A DNA stretch of 13,982 bases from CAZPCZ01 sp964585225 (GTDB lineage Bacteria > Patescibacteriota > Patescibacteriia > JACPHY01), in contig CAZPCZ010000035.1 in NCBI GenBank assembly GCA_964585225.1, positions 1 to 13,982 of the forward strand, in the 5' to 3' direction. The position numbers and the translations under genes are program-made. Below, piece after piece: positions 8,179 to 13,862 of this stretch. How positions within the stretch are numbered: position 1 is the stretch's first letter; each line of letters begins with the position of its first letter. A model generated the notes under the pieces. It saw nothing but the letters and a program-made list of their open reading frames with translations. It was not told the origin of the DNA and did not search any database.

Positions 8179-9285
8179 CTAGATATGCATGAGGAAGTCG
8201 CTTTTGGTAGCAGCGACGCGTTCGTTTATATATCTGAGGATCTTAGCGTTCAGAAGGTAAGGACAGTCCTTGCAGATCTTAGGGGGATTGTCCGACCGTA
8301 GCTGCTCGCGAAACCGGTTAAGCTCTGATCCCTTCCAAATGGCTTCGAACGGGGTCTTAAATACGTTTCCGAAAGAGTATTTGGTGTCACAGCGCATGCA
8401 ACAAGGAAGCACTTCTCCCGCTACGGTGACATAGGTCATCTTAGTGCTCCAGTTGCACGTCTTGGGCTCGAAGTCGGGATTTCCGACGATATCGGCGGAT
8501 ACCCCCAGCATTTCCGCGATCCTTTTCATGTAACGGACGCTCTCGACCAAATCGTCAAGGTCTATATGATGCAAGAGCTTGGCTCTGATCTCGTCGTGCT
8601 TTTCGGCCTTTTCTTCGTCCACCTCGGGAATCCAGTTCTGCACTAGGTTGAAGCGGATCGTGTCAACGCCCAGAGCCCGGGTCAGAATGACCATTTGATA
8701 CAAGTTCCGGTAGGTCTCCTTGGTGAAGCAACAGTTGACCGAGACTTTTGTGGAGTCGGGCTTCTCTCGCATGATTCGTCGCACATTGTGCACCATGCGG
8801 TCGAATTTCCCCTTGAGACGGTAGGTTTCAAAAGTTTCTCGATCATGACCGTCGATGGAAACATACACGTGATCGACAGAACGAAGAATAGCCTGAACGT
8901 CGACGAAGTCCGGCCAAGTCACATTCGTGATCGTCACGACATGGACGCCGGGCCAGAGTTCTTTGAGGCGGGAGAATATCTTGGGCGCGTTCCGTGTCAG
9001 GAACGGCTCGCCTAGACCGTGAAACTTGATCTCCTTGAGCGTGGGGATGTGTCGGGCAATGTGTTCAAGAGACTCGAGACCGAGTGAACTCGGTGCCTTC
9101 CCAGATTTCTTGAGCACCTCCTCCCGGGAACACATCGGGCAGGCCAGGTTGCACACGTCGGTAGGTTCAATCAACGCGAAAACGGGGCTTGGCTCTTGGG
9201 GCCATTTCGCGCTTTCCGCTTCCCTTAGCTCCTGAAGAGGGGGCGTAGGGACGCCGGTAACATTTTCTTCCTTGGGCGTGACCAT
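8179..9285 (-). CDS. Radical SAM protein with SPASM-type C-terminal cluster domain
   Basis: A 368-aa radical S-adenosylmethionine enzyme. The first [4Fe-4S] site is the CX3CX2C motif in VCNLACPMC (C45, C49, C52), followed by HGLGEPFL (GxGEP-like SAM-binding motif) and the YVSIDGHDRETFE strand. The C-terminal part has further cysteines C277, C295, C296, C299, C338 and C341 in a CNW, LPCCMRC, GNV, IW, CKDC arrangement, which is the SPASM/twitch pattern for auxiliary iron-sulphur clusters. An AGGAG is ten bases upstream of the ATG. SPASM enzymes include peptide maturases and sugar or alcohol dehydrogenases. In this polysaccharide operon, oxidation, epimerisation or deoxygenation of a sugar is plausible but not shown. 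Coding DNA here is visibly more AT-rich than that of the downstream genes. Confidence 0.88.
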   Translation of the reverse strand: MVTPKEENVTGVPTPPLQELREAESAKWPQEPSPVFALIEPTDVCNLACPMCSREEVLKKSGKAPSSLGLESLEHIARHIPTLKEIKFHGLGEPFLTRNAPKIFSRLKELWPGVHVVTITNVTWPDFVDVQAILRSVDHVYVSIDGHDRETFETYRLKGKFDRMVHNVRRIMREKPDSTKVSVNCCFTKETYRNLYQMVILTRALGVDTIRFNLVQNWIPEVDEEKAEKHDEIRAKLLHHIDLDDLVESVRYMKRIAEMLGVSADIVGNPDFEPKTCNWSTKMTYVTVAGEVLPCCMRCDTKYSFGNVFKTPFEAIWKGSELNRFREQLRSDNPPKICKDCPYLLNAKILRYINERVAATKSDFLMHI

Positions 9286-9422
9286 CGCTAACCGTCTCCT
9301 TTCACGCTTCAGGTGTATTGCCCTTCATTTTCGTTATATGCCAAGACACTTCGGAGTAGGATCGCGAACGAAATCATCTCACGCGACTTTCTGAGTATCG
9401 TGGCCCCTTCGTGAATCGAACA
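9286..9422. other. Intergenic gap within the operon
   Basis: A 137-base AT-richer spacer between the glycosyltransferase candidate and the radical SAM gene, the longest gap in the operon. On the minus strand it contains a TATAAC (9333-9338) that could act as a -10 element, but nothing near TTGACA lies 16-18 bases upstream. A secondary start of transcription here is possible only as a weak guess. No gene is seen. Confidence 0.3.
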
Positions 9423-10511
9423 TCATGCACACGCAGGAAAGCTGCCTTCCGCAAGGTAGTGACGGATCACGCTAACAATCTCATCGACCGTAGGTTGCAT
9501 TTTCGGGTAGTAGAGCTGAGGCGTTTTCAAAACATTTTCTTCACGATAGCGCGCGATCCACATCGGGTCCCCCCACACGATTGTCGGACAACCCGAATAG
9601 GACGCGAAAATGATACCGCCCGAGGTTGACCCTACCGCCAACACGCTCTGTTTCAAAGCGGCTAACTGAATGTCCATCCGAGAAAAGGGAGGAACCTGGA
9701 TGAGATCAAAACACCCATCTGGCACTCCATCGGAAAAGTAGACACCTGCAGGTTCGCCGAAGATGGCCACCGAGAATTCTGGATGGTTCCTTCGGAGATG
9801 CTCGGTTAGAGCTAGGTAGTTCTCGCGCGACCAATTCCTGTCCGGCCGCTTGATCAGCCGGCAGCGTGGAAACAGGGCGATCAACCTCGAAGAACTCCTG
9901 AGGTTCTCCGCTACCCAGCGCTTTCCTTCGAGGGTAGGCTCCAGGCGTTCCGTGAATTGGTTCGCGAAGCCGATGTTCTGGGAGCGGAAGGCATCCTTGC
10001 GCGGAGGGTCCGTCGGATGGAAGCTCATCCCGAACTCCAATCCGTCAGGTTCGTGACGGTTCCATTTCCACGGAACATAGAAGATCGTACCGTCAGGAAG
10101 TCGCTCTCGAAATGAGGCGAGCATGGCTTCAGCGTGAGGCTCAACGTCAGGAAGATCCAGTCTCTCTTCGGTCCAAACACGACGAGGCCAACGAAGCCGG
10201 CGGATGCCCTCCAGAAGGCTCCTGAGGGTGTGTCGCTCGATATGCTTCCCGGGGTACCCGGCACGCCACGCATCCGTGAAGTAGCCGTGAGCGGACACTC
10301 CTAGCTTCAAGAATTCCTCGGGCAGTGGCCAGAACTCGTCGACATACGGGTAGAAGGGCTGCCGCCCAGGCACACTGCACGCGATCTTGCGAAAACCCGC
10401 GAAATCCGCCTTGCAGACCTTCCTTACCCACCCCTGCCAGAAGAGGAGTTCCCACCCGAATTCTCCGATGAACGGTCCAAAGAATACGGTCCCCCGCCCG
10501 GAAGAAGTCAT
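9423..10511 (-). CDS. Putative GT-B-fold glycosyltransferase (heptosyltransferase-like C-terminus)
   Basis: First gene of the operon, 362 aa, soluble. The N-terminus carries FFGPFIGEFGWELLFWQGW (10-28), a glycine-rich motif I have the impression of seeing in uncharacterised polysaccharide-locus proteins. The C-terminal half resembles the nucleotide-sugar-binding half of GT-B enzymes of the GT9 kind: IALFPRCR (211-218), a central VAIFGEPAG (248-256), then LAALKQSVLAVGSTSGG (283-299) and SGCPTIVWGDP (306-316), echoing the heptosyltransferase SG-H-A-G-P-loop. It lacks the canonical N-terminal DAVV-type opening of ADP-heptosyltransferases, so I call only a glycosyltransferase candidate. The ATG is the only sensible start and has no strong ribosome binding site. 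No other glycosyltransferase is visible in the window. Confidence 0.6.
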   Translation of the reverse strand: MTSSGRGTVFFGPFIGEFGWELLFWQGWVRKVCKADFAGFRKIACSVPGRQPFYPYVDEFWPLPEEFLKLGVSAHGYFTDAWRAGYPGKHIERHTLRSLLEGIRRLRWPRRVWTEERLDLPDVEPHAEAMLASFRERLPDGTIFYVPWKWNRHEPDGLEFGMSFHPTDPPRKDAFRSQNIGFANQFTERLEPTLEGKRWVAENLRSSSRLIALFPRCRLIKRPDRNWSRENYLALTEHLRRNHPEFSVAIFGEPAGVYFSDGVPDGCFDLIQVPPFSRMDIQLAALKQSVLAVGSTSGGIIFASYSGCPTIVWGDPMWIARYREENVLKTPQLYYPKMQPTVDEIVSVIRHYLAEGSFPACA

Positions 10512-10618
10512 CTCAGGCTGGCTCCGAGTAGCAAAGATGCGTCAGTGGCGCTGGAATCGTGACCGTCGGGTCCCTGGCGCCCTCTCTCAAAGTCGCCCTG
10601 ATGCAACAGGATACTGGA

Positions 10619-10627
10619 AGTATAGCA
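10619..10627 (-). promoter_or_regulatory. Candidate extended -10 promoter of the polysaccharide operon
   Basis: Read on the minus strand this is TGCTATACT: a TGn extension followed by TATACT (10619-10624), five of six matches to TATAAT. No convincing -35 hexamer lies 16-18 bases upstream, which is common for extended -10 promoters. The predicted start is near 10612, giving a leader of about 100 bases before the ATG at 10511. It faces the right way and precedes the whole ten-gene operon. Confidence 0.45.
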
Positions 10628-10723
10628 CGTGCCCCCGGATTCTGTTGCCCCCTCATTTCCTGAATAGCCATCATCGGCCTCTGACCGGTCCACAGATATC
10701 GTACGTTCCGTCGCCAACCCTTC

Positions 10724-10764
10724 GCACGGCGAGTGCCTGAGCGGAGCGAAGGCATGAGCCGTGC
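10724..10764. repeat. 41-base imperfect stem-loop
   Basis: GCACGGC (10724-10730) pairs with GCCGTGC (10758-10764), and inside it TGCCT (10734-10738) pairs with AGGCA (10750-10754), separated by a 3/3 internal loop and closing an 11-base loop. Twelve perfect base pairs are therefore formed. It stands just upstream of the operon promoter and just before the plus-strand gene fragments. There is no T-run on either side, so a standard intrinsic terminator is unlikely; a REP-like or protein-binding palindrome are alternatives. Confidence 0.45.
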
Positions 10765-10890
10765 ATCGGCGGCGGAAGAATCACCTCAGACGACGGTTCC
10801 GGGCAGAGTATCTCGGAGAGAACGACAGGGACACGTTCGCGCGCGAGAGCGGCACATCCTTTCGAAGTCGGATGGCCGTGGGTTACGCGG

Positions 10891-11274
10891 CGCGCCGGTT
10901 CGTCCAGGTCGCGACGAGGAAGTTTCCGACTTCGGTGGGGCCGAAAGGGCGACGACGTGCTGCTGATGAGCGTGGAGCATCGGGCCGCGGCGCCCATCCA
11001 CGAGGTGGCCCTCGAACTCCGCGTGCACGGCGAGATTCGAACGCTGGAAGTCCTCGATCGGCCGATCGCTCCCGTTGGGGTCGGGCCCGCGATCTCCGCC
11101 GCCGAGCGGATCGAGCAGGCTCTCTTGGAATCCGTCGAGCCCATGGGCGTCCACCAACTCCGCAAGGCCTGTCGCATGCGCATGGCCAGCCTCTGCGACG
11201 CGCTCGCCGGGCTCACCGACGACGGACGCGTCGTCAAGTGCGATGACGGCTACCAGCTTGCGACGAACGTGTAG
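10891..11274 (+). pseudogene. C-terminal remnant of a RepA/AAA-type ATPase with winged-helix tail
   Basis: An ATG-initiated frame at 10957-11274 gives 105 aa, but similarity seems to begin upstream of that ATG in the same frame. RAGSS, then RLRWGRKGDDVLLMSVEHRA and ALELRVHG recall the region after the Walker B strand in RepA-like/AAA_25 ATPases of plasmids and phages (RGSSAL..., GDDVLL, EHRA). The last 55 residues, AERIEQALLESVEPMGVHQ through RVVKCDDGYQLATNV, read like a winged-helix DNA-binding tail. No Walker A or B segment can be found in the roughly 450 bases upstream, so the gene looks truncated. It is on the opposite strand to both flanking operons. The assignment is from memory of the family pattern; a small standalone wHTH protein from 10957 is the alternative. 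Confidence 0.4.
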
Positions 11275-11301
11275 CCCTCGAAGGCCCGCGGCGAGAGGGG
11301 A

Positions 11302-11347
11302 CGTTTCCGTTTCCCGCACCCCCTACTGTCGTGGGGAAACGGAAACG
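11302..11347. repeat. Perfect 14-bp inverted repeat
   Basis: CGTTTCCGTTTCCC (11302-11315) is the exact reverse complement of GGGAAACGGAAACG (11334-11347), with an 18-base spacer. The right arm continues into another GGGAAAC, giving three tandem GGAAAC-like units. It begins 28 bases after the stop of the plus-strand ATPase remnant. No T-tract follows either arm, so a simple intrinsic terminator is not supported, though a transcript end or an end of a small mobile element are possible. Confidence 0.6.
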
Positions 11348-11392
11348 GGAAACCCAGCACTTGCCGCGACCGAGGCACCATCAGTTACCGCG

Positions 11393-11563
11393 CGCACGCT
11401 CACGACGGAAAACGCGATAATCTATTTCCTCATTGCCGCCGGATTCGATCCTAGTCGCATCCGTCGCAGCCGATACCGTGAATCGTCGGTAGCGGAGCTT
11501 CGTGGGCCCGAGTTTGATAATCGGCCGGAGATTTCCTTATTTTTCGTGGAGGCCGTGAAGTGA
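11393..11563 (+). pseudogene. C-terminal fragment resembling an OmpA/MotB peptidoglycan-binding domain
   Basis: A 56-residue plus-strand frame ends in TGA at 11561-11563. TTENAIIYFLIAAGFDPSRI lines up with the OmpA/MotB pattern (S-ERA-AV--YL---GIDPSRI), followed by RRSRYRES where the family has GYGES, and FDNRPEISLFFVE where it has NRRVEI. Several conserved positions are changed (Gly-Tyr-Gly to Ser-Arg-Tyr; NRR to NRP), and no start or upstream part of the domain is present. This fits a decayed tail of an outer-membrane or flagellar-motor type protein. The resemblance is short, so chance or a shadow frame cannot be excluded. Confidence 0.35.
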
Positions 11564-11582
11564 AGACTGGGATGCCCCTCGG

Positions 11583-12899
11583 CTATTCCGACTGGCGGAC
11601 CGCGCTCCCCACCATCAGGCCGTCGCGGATCGAGTCCGCGATGCCTTGGAAAATCCAGCGCCCGTACCGGCCGACAGGTTGGATGTGCCGCTCCAGGAGC
11701 GCCCGCAGGGCCTTCGTTCTCCATCCCGATCCGGGCCAGGACCACGTGTAGGCCACATCGATCCAGGTGGGATCCACGACTTCTGCCTCCCGAAGAAATC
11801 CCCACCCCTTTAGCTCGTCTACGATGGCCCCGCACAGACGTGTCAGGTCTTCCTCCGGGGGTGAGTTTCCCCCCGGATATGCTTTCTCCACGTAGATGCT
11901 CACGCGATCCCCCTTGGCTTGGGAACTCCGCGGTAGGAAGCTGGAGTCGACGTTGCTGTAGAATCCCACGCGATGAAATCTGGGCCCACTCGCCGGCACG
12001 TAGATCCAATGTTCTTCGGGACAGCGAGGTCCTTTGAGACCCCCTATGTTGACGACGAGCACGGAAGTATAGGGGTCTGGCTGTTCGTCCAGTCTTGTTT
12101 CGCTGAGAGCGCAGGTTTGGTTCAAAGGGAGAGTGGAAATCAGCCGTCGGTAACCGACCTCCGTTCCGTCGGCGAAGTACACACGTCTTTGATTCGGGTC
12201 GATACGAGTAACCCGTTTGTTCGAGATCACCTTACATCGTGCCGCCATCCGTCCCGCCAGGGCGTTGAGACCTTCGACAGGATACCGGAAACTCGCATTG
12301 TAGCCCACGGGAGGCGCCTGCCCAAATGCCCCCTGAATCGCCAGCTTTAAGCCGCCGGGGGATTTGTACGCATCTTGGGGCGCGATGGTCTTCCAGAGCC
12401 CGGCGGTGTACAGCTCGTGGAATGGCCCGAAAAACAAGCGGGCGAGGGTCGGGCCGAACGTTTGCTCGATCCACTCTGACAGGGTCCGCGCGATGGCCGC
12501 AGGTGCTTGCGCCATCTCTCCCAAGGCCTTTGCGGCGATCTCCTCGCCCAGGTAGGAGAGATGATTCTGAACGGGGTAGGGAACGAGGAGGCCCGTGTCT
12601 GGGAAATAGACGGCGGACCGTCGCTGATACGATTTCGTCGGAGCGAGCTTCTCCAGAAGCTCGAGTACTGCGGGATCGCCCCCGAAGATCCAGTGGCCGC
12701 CGCCGTACTCGAACCGATAGGCCTCGCCGTCCGAGGGGACCGCAGGGAGGCGCTCCAACTCTCCCGGCCGCAGGTAGTAGGAAGAGCAAATCCCGCCGAC
12801 GACGTCGCGCGCCTCGAAGATGGGATAGCCTGAGGCGAGCCCGGCGGCGAGTCCGGTAAAACCTCCTCCCAAGATGATCGTATCATTCGCTGCGAGCAT
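11583..12899 (-). CDS. FAD-dependent amine-oxidase / protoporphyrinogen-oxidase-like oxidoreductase
   Basis: A 438-aa flavoprotein. The N-terminal dinucleotide-binding loop is IILGGGFTGLAAGL (8-21) followed by E29 in the FEAR segment and VGGICSSYYL (34-43), the FAD diphosphate motif of the amine oxidase/PPOX/UDP-galactopyranose mutase superfamily. FEYGGGHWIFGGDP (63-76) and VPYPVQNHL (106-114) match PPOX-like proteins of glycan clusters; RRLISTLPL is the mid-protein GG-like strand. GRYGRWIFQGIADSIRDGLMVG near the C-terminus is the second FAD contact. Length is normal. It starts 18 bases after the stop of the 81-aa gene, so the three genes probably form one transcript. The substrate is unknown; true UDP-galactopyranose mutase is less likely because its usual active-site segments are not evident. 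Confidence 0.82.
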   Translation of the reverse strand: MLAANDTIILGGGFTGLAAGLASGYPIFEARDVVGGICSSYYLRPGELERLPAVPSDGEAYRFEYGGGHWIFGGDPAVLELLEKLAPTKSYQRRSAVYFPDTGLLVPYPVQNHLSYLGEEIAAKALGEMAQAPAAIARTLSEWIEQTFGPTLARLFFGPFHELYTAGLWKTIAPQDAYKSPGGLKLAIQGAFGQAPPVGYNASFRYPVEGLNALAGRMAARCKVISNKRVTRIDPNQRRVYFADGTEVGYRRLISTLPLNQTCALSETRLDEQPDPYTSVLVVNIGGLKGPRCPEEHWIYVPASGPRFHRVGFYSNVDSSFLPRSSQAKGDRVSIYVEKAYPGGNSPPEEDLTRLCGAIVDELKGWGFLREAEVVDPTWIDVAYTWSWPGSGWRTKALRALLERHIQPVGRYGRWIFQGIADSIRDGLMVGSAVRQSE

Positions 12900-12917
12900 G
12901 CAGGCCGTCCTAGCCTA

Positions 12918-13163
12918 TCATTTCCGCAAGGAGAGGAGCTTCACGAGACAGACGTCCAGCTGGGCACGGTACGTCGCCCGAAGCTCCACGTTTTTTCGGG
13001 AGAGCTTCTCCGTCTTGTAAACGTAGGCCGCGTCCACCTCGGCGAACGGTTTTCGGCACTCGCGGAAACGGCGATTGTCCCAGATCCCGGTCAGACAATT
13101 TGCCTTGGAGAGCTGACACACCGCCTCCACGAAGGTCCGGATGACTTCTCGCCCATCGCTCAT
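12918..13163 (-). CDS. Small unknown helical protein, 81 aa (second of a coupled pair)
   Basis: I do not recognise this protein with confidence. The start codon overlaps the stop of the 97-aa gene as ATGA, and GGAAAGGA lies seven bases upstream, so this short start is well supported although the frame is open much further. It is basic and probably mostly helical, with four cysteines (C16, C23, C36, C72) and a lysine/arginine-rich second half (YKTEKLSRKNVELRATYRAQ, 49-68). The opening helix QLSKANCLTGIWDNRR (17-32) resembles the helix RLSIENVKLAHFENAL of its neighbour, and the two may be distant paralogues or form a heteromer. No signal peptide or membrane segment. Its tight linkage to the FAD enzyme suggests a shared role. 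Confidence 0.7.
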   Translation of the reverse strand: MSDGREVIRTFVEAVCQLSKANCLTGIWDNRRFRECRKPFAEVDAAYVYKTEKLSRKNVELRATYRAQLDVCLVKLLSLRK

Positions 13164-13453
13164 GTAAAGGTCCTTTCCTCCTTGATGGCCTCGTACTGCC
13201 CGCTGAGGAAGGCCTCCTCCATGAAGCGTGTAAGCTCGTTCTTGAGCGCCTCGATAATTCGATGTTGCACCTCGATCTTCCCACGCAACTCCCCAGCCTT
13301 CTCGAGCGAGGGCGCATCGTGCTCCAGAGCATTCTCGAAGTGCGCGAGCTTGACGTTCTCGATCGATAACCGGTCGGCAAGGGTAGAGAAGGTGTTGAAG
13401 TTCGGAATCTTGAGCTTTCCCGCGGATGACTGGCCGCTGCAACCTTCGGTCAT
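13160..13453 (-). CDS. Small unknown coiled-coil protein, 97 aa (first of a coupled pair)
   Basis: An acidic-to-neutral helical protein. FNTFSTLADRLSIENVKLAH (19-38) followed by a charged heptad-like region EKAGELRGKIEVQHRIIEAL (51-70) suggests a helical hairpin or coiled coil. The TF-TLADRLSIENVKL-H-E pattern reminds me of small DUF proteins encoded beside glycosyltransferases in polysaccharide loci, but I cannot name the family. The frame is open to 13558; I chose the ATG at 13453 because GAGGAG lies nine bases upstream and the extra 35 residues are low-complexity and unlike the rest. It ends in an ATGA overlap with the 81-aa gene. The upstream TTGACA promoter candidate makes it the first gene of a three-gene operon. 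Confidence 0.7.
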   Translation of the reverse strand: MTEGCSGQSSAGKLKIPNFNTFSTLADRLSIENVKLAHFENALEHDAPSLEKAGELRGKIEVQHRIIEALKNELTRFMEEAFLSGQYEAIKEERTFT

Positions 13454-13557
13454 AGGATCGTGCTCCTCTGGAACAAAAGGGATTCCTCGGTCTGCCCCGT
13501 CTTGAGCGGTCGGGTCATGAGGCTTCGGATTTCCGTAGACCGGGCAATCGCCTGCCA

Positions 13558-13586
13558 CCCTAACGGATCCTCCAGGCGCCTGTCAA
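13558..13586 (-). promoter_or_regulatory. Candidate sigma-70-type promoter of the three-gene operon
   Basis: On the minus strand TTGACA (13581-13586) is a perfect -35 box, followed by exactly 17 bases and TTAGGG (13558-13563), a weak -10 match (three of six to TATAAT). The predicted transcription start is near 13551, giving a leader of about 100 bases before the ATG at 13453. Spacing and direction are ideal for the small-gene pair and FAD enzyme; the poor -10 keeps confidence moderate. Confidence 0.45.
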
Positions 13587-13862
13587 GCCTGCGCGGGGAC
13601 AGCCAGCAGTTCCGCAACCCCGTGCGAACCTGGGTGAAAGCAACGGGTTGGCGCGTCGGGAGATTCTCCGAGCGGAGTTGCCGCCCGGTCCGGGAGGTTG
13701 GAGCGCCTACGGATCAACGGCGAATCCGACTTGCGACGAGAGGATGTCTGTGCGCGGCGTGCGAGAGGGATGCGGCGAGGCGCCGCCACCCTCGCAAGCC
13801 GCGGGACGGCGAAGCCGGCGCGCGGGAGCGATCGTCATGACCTACGGACAGGAGGTGAGGCA

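Larger units (their letters stand above)
10512..10956. other. Gene-free stretch between operon and fragment region
   Basis: No intact gene is supported. From the low end it holds the operon leader and the extended -10 candidate, then the 41-base stem-loop, then from about 10885 onward sequence that seems to belong to the decayed ATPase fragment on the plus strand. Long open frames on both strands here lack any recognisable motif and are put down to GC-rich codon bias. Confidence 0.5.
11275..11582. other. Gene-poor interval between the ATPase remnant and the FAD gene
   Basis: Besides the inverted repeat and the OmpA/MotB-like tail there is nothing I can support. The interval is where a plus-strand fragment and a minus-strand gene converge: the FAD gene stops at 11583, 20 bases past the fragment's TGA. 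No T-rich terminator hairpin for either strand was found. Confidence 0.45.

Noticed and set aside
10756..10799. Group II intron domain V-like ends (GAGCCGT ... ACGGTTC)
   Set aside because: The outer stem resembles domain V, but the 44-base length exceeds the usual 34 and the inner part has no paired upper stem or GNRA tetraloop; no reverse transcriptase is present.
10671..11319. Minus-strand frames of 188 and 177 aa
   Set aside because: They mirror the plus-strand ATPase-like fragment and contain no recognisable domain.
11302..11347. Inverted repeat as an intrinsic terminator
   Set aside because: No run of T follows either arm on either strand.
13454..13558. 35-codon upstream extension of the 97-aa protein
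   Set aside because: The extension is proline/aspartate-rich without structure-like pattern and overlaps the predicted transcription start; the ATG at 13453 has a good ribosome site.
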